From JAXHUE01 sp034189655 (lineage in GTDB: Bacteria > Chloroflexota > Dehalococcoidia > E44-bin15), in assembly GCA_034189655.1 (NCBI GenBank), contig JAXHUE010000027.1, positions 1-24,439 of the forward strand: 24,439 nt of DNA. Direction: 5' to 3'. Shown piece by piece: positions 1 to 6,713 of the stretch; position 1 is the stretch's first letter, and each line of letters opens with the position of its first letter. The position numbers and the translations under genes are program-made. A model generated the notes under the pieces. The model was not told the DNA's origin. It made no database searches and saw only the letters and a list, made by a program, of their open reading frames with translations.

Positions 1-29
1 ACCACCGTCTCTATAGAGGGGGCGAGGAT

Positions 30-239
30 ATGAAAAGGGAATTTAGCGTTGTCATTGAAAGAGACGAGGATGGCTATTACGTGGGAAGCGTGCCCGGGCT
101 TAAAGGCTGCCACACCCAGGCGAAAACCCTGGATGAGCTTATGGAGCGGGTGAAAGAGGCTATCGTGCTCTGCCTGGAGGTAGAGGGAGAAGAGCATCAA
201 GGGCTGGAATTCATCGGGGTTCAAAGGGTAGCGGTGTGA
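30..239 (+). CDS. hicB: HicB-family antitoxin, short form
   Basis: This 69-residue protein has the HicB N-terminal fold: an RDEDGYYVGSVPGLKGCHTQ core, then a helix (LDELMERVKEAI). In known HicBA systems this domain binds and inhibits the HicA ribonuclease. The ATG lies just behind a GGGGGCGAGG ribosome binding site. There is no room for the C-terminal ribbon-helix-helix or HTH domain carried by long HicB proteins, so autoregulation by this protein alone is doubtful. Its stop overlaps the hicA start (GTGA), so the two are translationally coupled, with antitoxin first. Only 29 bases of upstream sequence are present, so its promoter is not assessable. Confidence 0.88.
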   Translation: MKREFSVVIERDEDGYYVGSVPGLKGCHTQAKTLDELMERVKEAIVLCLEVEGEEHQGLEFIGVQRVAV

Positions 240-469
240 GCAGACTGCGCCCTCTTCCAGGAGAGAGCGTAGTTAAGGCCCTCCAGAAGGCGGGCTTCGA
301 CGTCGTGAGACAAAGCGGAAGCCATGTGTTTCTCAGACATCCAGACGGGAGAGCTACGGTGGTGCCTGTTCATAAGGGCGAGGATTTGGGGCGTGGTATT
401 CTAAGGAAGATAATCCACGATGCAGAGTTGACGAGGGAGGAGTTTTTAGAATTCCTTAAGAGTGTCTAG
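236..469 (+). CDS. hicA: HicA-family mRNA interferase toxin
   Basis: This 77-residue protein matches the double-stranded-RNA-binding-like HicA fold: LPGESVVKALQKAGF, then RQSGSHVFLRHPDGR, then VPVHKGEDLGRGILRKII, then EFLEFLK. The His of the GSH motif, near residue 30, is the catalytic residue in characterised HicA toxins, which cleave mRNA. It is intact here, so the toxin is probably active. It starts at a GTG inside the hicB stop (four-base overlap) and is full length for the family. The next gene begins at or just beyond its stop, so the TA pair may share a transcript with the dehydratase homologue. Confidence 0.9.
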   Translation: MSRLRPLPGESVVKALQKAGFDVVRQSGSHVFLRHPDGRATVVPVHKGEDLGRGILRKIIHDAELTREEFLEFLKSV

Positions 470-1487
470 CGAGAGCACTATGACCACCATCGGTGTAACC
501 ACCACAGTGCCCATAGAGGTGCTCATGGCGGCGGGGTATGCCCCCGTCGACTTAAACAACGTCTTCATCTCCGACCCCGACCCGGAGCGGCTGGTGGCCC
601 TCGCCGAGAGGGCGGGCTTCCCCATCAACTGCTGCACCTGGATCAAGGGGATGTTCGGCGTGGTCATGGAGCGGGGCATCGATACCGTGCTCTGCGTCAC
701 CAGCGGCGATTGCTCCAACACGGTGATGCTCATGGAGGTGCTCACGCTCAAAGGGGTGAACGTCATCCCCTTCGCCTACCCCGACCAGGCCGACGCCGCA
801 GTGATGCGCCGGCAACTGGAGTCGTTCGCCGATATGCTGGGCACCACGGTAAAGGCGGCCGAGGAGCAGCGCCGCGGGCTGGAGGCGGCGCGGGCCATGG
901 CCCACGAGCTGGACGAGCTCACCTGGCGCCAGGGCCTGGCCAGCGGGTGGGAGAACCACTTCTGGCTGGTCTCGGCCTCGGACTTCCTGGGCGACCCCGC
1001 AGAGTACGAGCAGCGGCTGGCCGGGCAGCTCGCAGAGTGCCGGGAGCGGGCCCCTCACCCCCCCGACAGGCTGCGCCTGGCCTACATCGGCGTGCCCGCA
1101 GTATTCGCCGCCGGCCTCTACGACTTCGTCGAGTGCAGCGGGGCACACGTAGTGTTCAACGAGATACAGCGCCAGTTCGCCATGCCGCACAGAGAGGGCT
1201 CCCTCGCCGAGCAGTACTCGCGCTACACCTATCCCTACTCCCTGGGTGAGCGGCTGAGCGACATCCTCCTCCAGCTCCGCCAGCGCCGCGTCGACGGTGT
1301 CGTCCACTACGTCCAGGCCTTCTGCCACCGCGGCATCGCCGATATCATATTCCGCAACGCCATCGATGTGCCGGTGCTGACACTGGAGGGCAACACCGAG
1401 TACGGCCTGAACCAGCACCTTATGACCAGGGTAGAGGCCTTCATCGACATGGTCGGGCGCCTGGGGGCGGGCAAGGAGAATGGCTGA
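462..1487 (+). CDS. 2-hydroxyacyl-CoA dehydratase D-component (HgdB/BcrC-like) family protein
   Basis: The protein has up to 341 residues. It resembles the iron-sulfur subunits of 2-hydroxyacyl-CoA dehydratases and benzoyl-CoA reductases: an N-terminal PxExLxAAGYxPV segment, Cys57-Cys58 (NCCTWIKG), Cys84 (TSGDCSNT) and Cys288 (VQAFCHRG). These three Cys regions sit where the family places its [4Fe-4S] ligands. Known members act as heterodimers with an ATP-dependent activator; neither partner is visible here. Two starts are possible: GTG at 462, overlapping hicA by eight bases, or ATG at 480. Neither has a strong SD, and residues from 480 onward match the family better. The substrate cannot be assigned. 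It could instead be one of the stand-alone family members of unknown role. Confidence 0.8.
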   Translation: MSSESTMTTIGVTTTVPIEVLMAAGYAPVDLNNVFISDPDPERLVALAERAGFPINCCTWIKGMFGVVMERGIDTVLCVTSGDCSNTVMLMEVLTLKGVNVIPFAYPDQADAAVMRRQLESFADMLGTTVKAAEEQRRGLEAARAMAHELDELTWRQGLASGWENHFWLVSASDFLGDPAEYEQRLAGQLAECRERAPHPPDRLRLAYIGVPAVFAAGLYDFVECSGAHVVFNEIQRQFAMPHREGSLAEQYSRYTYPYSLGERLSDILLQLRQRRVDGVVHYVQAFCHRGIADIIFRNAIDVPVLTLEGNTEYGLNQHLMTRVEAFIDMVGRLGAGKENG

Positions 1488-1609
1488 TATCTTGAGAGAA
1501 TGACGAAAGGATGGACAGGGGGCTTCACAGCGACAGTGGGGCCCTCCCAGTGCCACACCAGGGTGAACGGGGAAACACACATCGAATTGCGCGAAAAAAG
1601 GAGGGAGCG

Positions 1610-2623
1610 ATGGCGACAAAGATCGGGATAAATGGCTTCGGACGGATCGGGCGCCAGGTCTTGAGGGCCATCCACGAAAACCACGCCGGGAAGCTTGAGG
1701 TGGTGGCCGTAAACGACCTGACAGATACCGAGACCAATGCCCACCTCTTCCGCTACGATTCCACCTACGGCATCTATCCGGGCAAGGTGGAGGCCAGGGG
1801 CGATGCCATCGTCGTCGACGGTATGCCGGTGAAGGTGCTCTCCGAGCGAGACCCGGCGAAGATCGCCTGGAAGGACTACGGCGTCGAGGTCGTGGTAGAG
1901 TCCACCGGGCTGTTCACCGAGGGGGCCAAGGCCGCTGCCCACCTCCAAGGTGGGGCCAAGAAGGTCGTCATCACTGCCCCGGCAAAGGGAGAGGACGTCA
2001 CCATCGTCCTGGGGGTGAACGAGGGCCACTACGACCCGGCAAAGCACCGCGTCCTGTCCAATGCCTCCTGCACCACCAACTGCATCGCCCCTGTGGTCAA
2101 GGTGCTCCACGACTCCTTCGGGGTGGAGCGGGGGCTTATGTCCACCATCCACGCCTACACCAACGACCAGCGGATACTGGACCAGTTCCACAAGGACCTG
2201 CGGCGGGCACGCTCGGCGGCGATGAACATCATCCCCACCACTACCGGCGCCGCCAAGGCGGTCACCATGGTCATCCCTGAGCTTGCCGGCAGGATCCACG
2301 GCATGGCCTACCGCGTGCCGGTGCCCACCGTGTCCGTGGTCGACTTCGTCGCCGACCTGGGCAGGGAGGCCACCGCGGAGCAGGTCAACGATGCCCTGCG
2401 CCAGGCCGCCAACGGCCCCTTGAAGGGCATCCTGGAGGTCTGCGAGGAGGAGCTGGTGAGCATGGACTTCAAGGGCAACCCGGCGAGCTCCATAGTCGAT
2501 GCCCACAGCACCATGGTCATCGGCGGCGCCATGGTGAAGGTGGTCTCCTGGTACGATAACGAGTGGGCCTATAGCTGCCGCGTCGGCGACCTGGTGTCCT
2601 ACCTCGTCGACAGGGGTCTCTAG
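1610..2623 (+). CDS. gap: Type I glyceraldehyde-3-phosphate dehydrogenase
   Basis: This 337-residue enzyme catalyses the phosphorylating oxidation of glyceraldehyde 3-phosphate in cytosolic glycolysis or gluconeogenesis. The Rossmann motif INGFGRIGR is at residues 7-15, the catalytic SNASCTTNC has Cys154, and the base is His181 (HAYTNDQ). PTTTGAAKAV and the C-terminal WYDNEWAYSCRV are canonical. The ATG at 1610 follows AAGGAGGG at good spacing and gives the standard N-terminus; the open frame extends upstream to 1511, but that stretch is not family-like. Asp36-Leu37 suggests NAD preference, while the pair usually Leu-Pro before HKDLRRAR is Gln192-Phe193, so cofactor preference is less certain. 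No convincing promoter is visible in the 122 bases upstream. Confidence 0.97.
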   Translation: MATKIGINGFGRIGRQVLRAIHENHAGKLEVVAVNDLTDTETNAHLFRYDSTYGIYPGKVEARGDAIVVDGMPVKVLSERDPAKIAWKDYGVEVVVESTGLFTEGAKAAAHLQGGAKKVVITAPAKGEDVTIVLGVNEGHYDPAKHRVLSNASCTTNCIAPVVKVLHDSFGVERGLMSTIHAYTNDQRILDQFHKDLRRARSAAMNIIPTTTGAAKAVTMVIPELAGRIHGMAYRVPVPTVSVVDFVADLGREATAEQVNDALRQAANGPLKGILEVCEEELVSMDFKGNPASSIVDAHSTMVIGGAMVKVVSWYDNEWAYSCRVGDLVSYLVDRGL

Positions 2624-2630
2624 TCGGGCG

Positions 2631-2656
2631 GACGGCCTTTGTGCGAGGTGGCCGTC
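2631..2656 (+). terminator. Candidate weak terminator after gap
   Basis: An inverted repeat, GACGGCC at 2631-2637 and GGCCGTC at 2650-2656, forms a 7-bp stem with a 12-nt loop starting eight bases past the GAPDH stop. It is followed by TCTATATA rather than a T run, so termination would be inefficient or factor-dependent. Confidence 0.4.
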
Positions 2657-2837
2657 TCTATATAAAGGCATTGTGGCTTTTTACACCGCTTCCTTAAGAA
2701 GCGTCGCTCTGTGCCGGGGCGACGGGGGCGATGGGTCGATGTGTGTAGCGTGGGAGGGCGTTTTCAGGCGGGTAGCCCGTCATCGACAGAGAGGACTTTG
2801 TTTTTTTCGAGTACATGCCATGAGAGGAGAGAGTCCT

Positions 2838-4409
2838 ATGCGCGTCCTTCTGGTGAGCACGCCCCACCCACTGGAGGAGAACCCCATCCCTCCCCTTTCG
2901 CTCAGCTACCTCGCCGCGGCGCTTGCACAGGAGGGGGTGGAGGTCCAGGTCCTCGACTTCCTGGTGACCAGGTACTCCAAGTGCGTGCTGCAGGAGCGTC
3001 TGGAGGCCTTTCGACCCGATGTTGTCGGCATCACCTGCGTCACGCTGAACTTCCCCACGGCGTCCCGGATAGTGCGGGCGTGCAAGGAGTTCGACCCCGG
3101 CATGACCACCGTTGTCGGTGGCCCCCACGTGAGCTTCTCCGTGGAGGACAGCTTTCGCCGCGCCCCGTGGATCGATATCATCGTGCGCGGCGAGGGGGAC
3201 CAGACCGCGGTGGAGCTGGTCGAGGCCCTGGAGCAGGGCTCTGACCTTGAGCACGTGGCCGGCATCGCCTTTCGCCGGGACGGGGCGGTGGTGCTCACCG
3301 CGCCCCGCTCCCTGATACCAGACCTGGACGGCCTGCCCATGCCCGCGCGCCACCTGCTGCCGCTCTCCAGGTACCGCGCCCTGGGCTCGCCGTGCACCGT
3401 GATCACCAGCCGTGGCTGTCCCTTCGGCTGCGTGTTCTGCTCGGCGCGCGGCATGTTCGGCAGGGGGGTGCGCCTGCGCACACCGCGCCTGGTGGTCGAT
3501 GAGATCGAGGCAGTCAATCGCCAGCTCGGCTTCGACGCCATAAACATCGTCGATGATACCTTCACTGCCAACCCACGTCACGCCCGGGAGGTCTGCGACG
3601 AGATAGCGAGGCGGGGCCTCGAGTTCGAGTGGAGCGTCTACTCCCGGGTCGATACCATCACCCCTGACATGGCACGGGCGATGAAGGAGGCGGGGTGCGT
3701 CTGTGTCCTGTTCGGCATCGAGTCCGCCGACGAGGGCATCTTGAAGACCATCAACAAGGGGATCACAGTAGACCAGGTGCGGGCCGGGGTCGGCACCGCG
3801 CGCGAGGCCGGGCTGAACGTGTTCAACTCCTTCATCATGGGCCTGCCCGGAGAGACCCCGGAGACCGCCCGCCACTCCATGGCCTTCGCCCGCGAGCTGA
3901 ACCGCGACTACGGTGCCAATTTCGGCTTCCACATACTCGCCCCGCTGCCCGGCACCGCCCTGTACGACGAGGCCGAGAGGTTCGGCCTGCGCATACTCAC
4001 CCGGGACTGGGCCCGGTACGATGCCAATGAGCCCATCACCGAGACCGTCACCATGGGCCCCGGGGACGTCCTGGAGGCCATGGCCGACTACGACCGCGGC
4101 ATAGCCGCGGTGTGGGAAGAGATGAAGCGCCGCACCGAGGCCGGCGACCCCACCTTCGAGAAGGAGGTGAGACGGAGAGAGACCAAGGAGTTCGTGTGGA
4201 GGCTGCTCAAGGACGATGTCATCGCGCGGGTGGGCTGGTTCAGGTACCGCGACGACGGCGTGCCCGCGGAGCAGCGGCTCGCCCAGCGCGTGTCCCAGAG
4301 GCTGGCGGTCCCCACAGAGCTGGCTGCGAGGGAGGTAGAGGGCCTGGTCCGGCGCGGGCTCATCGTGAGTGAGCAGGTGGGGGGAGGGTATACCTGGAGG
4401 TGGAGCTAG
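2838..4409 (+). CDS. B12-binding-domain radical SAM protein
   Basis: This 523-residue protein has an N-terminal cobalamin-binding-like Rossmann domain (about 1-150, with VLLVSTPHPLEENPIPPLSLSYLA and VVGGPHVSFS). A radical SAM core (about 185-400) carries CxxxCxxC as Cys194, Cys198 and Cys201 (RGCPFGCVFC), binding a [4Fe-4S] cluster and SAM. A helical tail of about 120 residues follows. The DxHxxG signature of His-on B12 domains is absent, as in BchE-like class B enzymes, so cobalamin could bind without the lower His ligand or be lost. The ATG at 2838 follows AGGAGAG; the frame stays open upstream to 2673 but looks non-coding. The metallo-beta-lactamase-fold gene follows 16 bases later. The reaction (methylation, cyclisation or other) cannot be told. 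Confidence 0.9.
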   Translation: MRVLLVSTPHPLEENPIPPLSLSYLAAALAQEGVEVQVLDFLVTRYSKCVLQERLEAFRPDVVGITCVTLNFPTASRIVRACKEFDPGMTTVVGGPHVSFSVEDSFRRAPWIDIIVRGEGDQTAVELVEALEQGSDLEHVAGIAFRRDGAVVLTAPRSLIPDLDGLPMPARHLLPLSRYRALGSPCTVITSRGCPFGCVFCSARGMFGRGVRLRTPRLVVDEIEAVNRQLGFDAINIVDDTFTANPRHAREVCDEIARRGLEFEWSVYSRVDTITPDMARAMKEAGCVCVLFGIESADEGILKTINKGITVDQVRAGVGTAREAGLNVFNSFIMGLPGETPETARHSMAFARELNRDYGANFGFHILAPLPGTALYDEAERFGLRILTRDWARYDANEPITETVTMGPGDVLEAMADYDRGIAAVWEEMKRRTEAGDPTFEKEVRRRETKEFVWRLLKDDVIARVGWFRYRDDGVPAEQRLAQRVSQRLAVPTELAAREVEGLVRRGLIVSEQVGGGYTWRWS

Positions 4410-4425
4410 AGAAGGAGGGAGCGAG

Positions 4426-5271
4426 ATGGCGATCACTATCACAACTATCTGCGAGAACACGGCAGGAGTACTGGGGGTGCTCGGGGAGTGGGGCATCTCC
4501 GTGCTCGTGGAGACCGACGATGAGAGGGTGCTGCTGGACAGCGGCGGCGGCCTCTCCTTTGCCCACAACGCCGACCTCCTGGCCGGCTTCTTCGGCATCG
4601 ACCTCGGCGGCGTGAGCCATATCGTGTTGAGCCACGGGCACGCCGACCACACCGGCGGCCTGGTGGAGGCCCTGGTGCGCACCGGCCCCGTCGAGGTAAT
4701 CGCCCACCCCGATTGCTGGGCCGCCAAGTACGCCGATCTGCCGGGCAGGGAGCCCCGCTCCATCGGCATGCCCTTCGCACAGGAGGAGCTCGCGGCCCTG
4801 GGTGCCACCTTCAACGTCTCGCGGGAGCCGGTGTGGATAACCGACTCCATCGTCACCACAGGCGAGATACCCATGGTCACCGAGTACGAGGATATCGAGC
4901 CCAACCTGGTGGTCAGGGAAGGAGACGCCATCGTCCCCGACCCCCTCTTAGACGACCAGGCCCTCATCGTCGTGACCGATGCCGGGCTAGTGGTGATATT
5001 GGGCTGTGCCCACCACGGGATAGTGAACACCCTGTACCACGCCCGCGAGATAACCGGGGTGGACACGGTCAATACCGTCATCGGCGGCGCCCACCTCATC
5101 CGCGCCCCTGAGGAGCGGGTGGTGCTCACCGCCGCTGCCCTCCAGGAGCTCGGGGTGCAGCGGGTGGGGGCCTGCCACTGCACCGGGCTCGCGGCGTCGG
5201 CCATGCTGGCCCAGCAGCTCGGCGATGTCTTCGCCTTCAACAACGCCGGCAGTCGCGTTGCCGTGCCCTAG
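4426..5271 (+). CDS. Metallo-beta-lactamase-fold protein of the MJ0301 (dihydropterin-phosphate synthase-like) family
   Basis: This 281-residue protein has the hydrolase motif HGHADHTGG (His70, His72, Asp74, His75). Further metal-site elements are CAHHG, GGAHL and the C-terminal CHCTG. The order ENTAG, then GISVLVETDDERVLLDSG, then SHGHADHTGG, then HCTG matches the family of M. jannaschii MJ0301, annotated as a 7,8-dihydropterin-6-methyl-4-(ribofuranosyl)aminobenzene-phosphate synthase. That name is a family label; many members act on unknown substrates. The ATG at 4426 follows GAAGGAGGGA. It is probably co-transcribed with the radical SAM gene. A strong promoter begins right after its stop, so it ends this unit. 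Confidence 0.85.
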   Translation: MAITITTICENTAGVLGVLGEWGISVLVETDDERVLLDSGGGLSFAHNADLLAGFFGIDLGGVSHIVLSHGHADHTGGLVEALVRTGPVEVIAHPDCWAAKYADLPGREPRSIGMPFAQEELAALGATFNVSREPVWITDSIVTTGEIPMVTEYEDIEPNLVVREGDAIVPDPLLDDQALIVVTDAGLVVILGCAHHGIVNTLYHAREITGVDTVNTVIGGAHLIRAPEERVVLTAAALQELGVQRVGACHCTGLAASAMLAQQLGDVFAFNNAGSRVAVP

Positions 5272-5281
5272 CGGCCTTCCA

Positions 5282-5309
5282 TTGACATCGCCGCGCGTGG
5301 TAGTATAAT
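5282..5309 (+). promoter_or_regulatory. Consensus sigma70-type promoter
   Basis: TTGACA at 5282-5287 and TATAAT at 5304-5309, both perfect hexamers, are separated by 16 bases. Transcription should start near 5316, about 20 bases before the ATG at 5335. It should drive the membrane-protein pair and the FAH-family gene. Confidence 0.85.
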
Positions 5310-5334
5310 AAGTGGGCCTGTAAGGGGGGTGACA

Positions 5335-5640
5335 ATGTCTCTCGCGGAGCTGCGTGACCTGTTCATCGTCATATTCTCGGTAAGCGGCATAGTGGCCATC
5401 GTGTGCTTCCTGGTCATCGCCTTTCTGACCTTTCGACGGGTGAGCTCCATGCTCGCCTCGGGGCAGGCCACCCTGGATAACATACGCAACAGCACCACCA
5501 TGATGTCGGAGAGCATCATCGGGCCGCTGGCCAACATCGCCAGCGTCCTGCAGGGGGTGGCGAAGGCCCTGGAGTTCCTCTCCGGGCCAATGAGAAAGAG
5601 GGGGACGAGGAGAAGTGGACGAGGAGAGCAGGGACAATAG
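5335..5640 (+). CDS. Small membrane-anchored DUF948-like protein
   Basis: This 101-residue protein has one strong N-terminal transmembrane segment (about residues 8-31, FIVIFSVSGIVAIVCFLVIAF). An amphipathic helical region with many Ser/Thr/Asn (about 35-80) and a basic Arg/Lys/Gly-rich tail follow. This architecture resembles DUF948-type proteins, which often pair with YtxH-type proteins as here. The ATG at 5335 is preceded by AAGGGGGGTG; a GTG at 5329 overlaps that site and is less likely. It lies directly under a consensus promoter, and its end overlaps the next gene by 26 bases. The function is not known. Confidence 0.75.
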   Translation: MSLAELRDLFIVIFSVSGIVAIVCFLVIAFLTFRRVSSMLASGQATLDNIRNSTTMMSESIIGPLANIASVLQGVAKALEFLSGPMRKRGTRRSGRGEQGQ

Positions 5641-5914
5641 ACGACAGGGCTTCTTAATCGGGCTCGTCGTAGGGGCGGTCGTCGGCTCGGTGGTCACCGT
5701 GTGGCTCGGCGGCAAGCTGAGGCGGCAGATGAGGCGCCGCGGGATCTCCACAGACCGCGCCGGCGACTTCGTCGCGCAGGCCCGTGAGAGGGGGGGCGAC
5801 TTCCTCTCGCGGGTTAAGGACATAGTGCGGCAGGCCTCCGACGAGGGGAGGAGGGCCGCCGACAAGGCCCGCGCCGACCTCGAAGAGCGGTACCACAGAG
5901 AGGACCAGCACTAG
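5615..5914 (+). CDS. YtxH-like single-pass membrane protein
   Basis: This 99-residue protein has a glycine-rich transmembrane segment (about 12-33, GFLIGLVVGAVVGSVVTVWLGG), then a charged, alanine-rich helical tail (QARERGGDFLSRVKDIVRQASDEGRRAADKAR) typical of YtxH-like envelope-stress proteins. It starts at a GTG behind GACGAGGAGAA and overlaps the upstream DUF948-like gene, implying translational coupling. The two presumably act together at the membrane; the role is unknown. Confidence 0.72.
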   Translation: MDEESRDNRRQGFLIGLVVGAVVGSVVTVWLGGKLRRQMRRRGISTDRAGDFVAQARERGGDFLSRVKDIVRQASDEGRRAADKARADLEERYHREDQH

Positions 5915-5937
5915 CTGGTGACAGCCACGGGGGCACT

Positions 5938-6693
5938 GTGAAGCTGGCCAGGTTCGGCAGGGGCGGCGAGGCGCTGTTCGGCGTCGCCCAGGGTGAGGTA
6001 GTACAGCAGATACAGGACGACGGCCACGGCGGGTACCGCGTGACCGACAGGGAGTACCTCCTGGGTGAGGTAAAGCTCCTGCCGCCGTGCCTGCCCTCCA
6101 AGATCATAGGCATAGGCTTGAACTACAGGTCTCACGCCGAGGAGATAGGGCTCCCCGTACCCGGGGAGCCCATGGTGTTTCTGAAGGCACCCTCAGCACT
6201 CATCGGGCACGACGAGAGGATACTGTACCCCGCGATGTCGCGGCGCGTGGACTTCGAGGGGGAGCTGGCGGTGGTCATCGCCGAGGAGGCCAGGGGTGTG
6301 AGCGAGAGAGAGGCGTTGTCCCACGTCCTGGGCTACACCTGCATAAACGATGTCACCGCCCGCGATATCCAGCAGCGGGGTCACATGGATCTCTCCAAGG
6401 GGATGGACACCTTTGCCCCCCTGGGGCCCTTCATCGAGACCGACCTCGACCCCTCCGACCTGCTGGTGCAGACCCGCTTAAACGGCGAGCTCCGCCAGCA
6501 GGCGAGCACGGCGGACATGGTGTTCTCGGTGCCCCGCCTCATCGAGTACATCTCGGCGGTGATGACCCTCTTCCCCGGCGACATAATCGCCACCGGGACG
6601 CCGGCGGGCATCGGCCCCATGGTGCCCGGCGACGTGGTGGAGGTCATCGTAGAGGGCATCGGGACCCTGCGCAGCTTCGTGGTGAGCGGCTAG
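5938..6693 (+). CDS. Fumarylacetoacetate hydrolase (FAH) family protein
   Basis: This 251-residue protein shows the FAH/MhpD-like fold: IIGIGLNYRSHAEE, then FLKAPSALIG, then RRVDFEGELAVVI. The metal ligands Glu107, Glu109 and Asp138 (CINDVTARD) are present, as are Lys154 (LSKGMDTFAPLGP) and the C-terminal GDIIATGTPAGIG. Family members hydrolyse or isomerise beta-diketone-type acids, or decarboxylate oxaloacetate, using Mg2+ or Mn2+; the substrate cannot be assigned. It begins at a GTG with a weak GGGGG ribosome site, 23 bases after the YtxH-like gene, and shares its promoter. The gene ends 20 bases from the convergent FAD oxidase. Confidence 0.9.
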   Translation: MKLARFGRGGEALFGVAQGEVVQQIQDDGHGGYRVTDREYLLGEVKLLPPCLPSKIIGIGLNYRSHAEEIGLPVPGEPMVFLKAPSALIGHDERILYPAMSRRVDFEGELAVVIAEEARGVSEREALSHVLGYTCINDVTARDIQQRGHMDLSKGMDTFAPLGPFIETDLDPSDLLVQTRLNGELRQQASTADMVFSVPRLIEYISAVMTLFPGDIIATGTPAGIGPMVPGDVVEVIVEGIGTLRSFVVSG

Positions 6694-6712
6694 CGCCGCG
6701 CCGCGTGCGGCG
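6694..6712. terminator. Hairpin between convergent genes
   Basis: CGCCGC (6694-6699) and GCGGCG (6707-6712) form a 6-bp GC-only stem with a 7-nt loop between the FAH-family gene and the convergent FAD oxidase. No T run follows on either strand, so it could only be a weak bidirectional terminator. Confidence 0.3.
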
Positions 6713-6713
6713 T

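Noticed and set aside
9..18. Perfect 10-base palindrome CTCTATAGAG just before hicB, a possible operator.
   Set aside because: The HicB here has no DNA-binding domain, the site is short, and a similar 10-mer (CTATAGAGGG) recurs at 14486-14495 without context, so chance is likely.
1480..1503. Seven-codon ORF at the end of the dehydratase gene, looking like the start of a next gene.
   Set aside because: Too short, with the SD only one base from the ATG, and no family-like continuation in any frame before gap.
2687..2703. Hairpin CGCTTC/GAAGCG upstream of the radical SAM gene.
   Set aside because: Only a 6-bp stem with no T tract and no link to a riboswitch consensus; no function can be argued.
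2694..5243. An 849-codon open frame on the minus strand, and other long antisense frames (552-1619, 1307-2671, 17105-19549).
   Set aside because: They mirror real plus-strand genes. GC-rich third positions suppress stops on the opposite strand, and the translations are His/Gly/Asp-rich with no family motifs.
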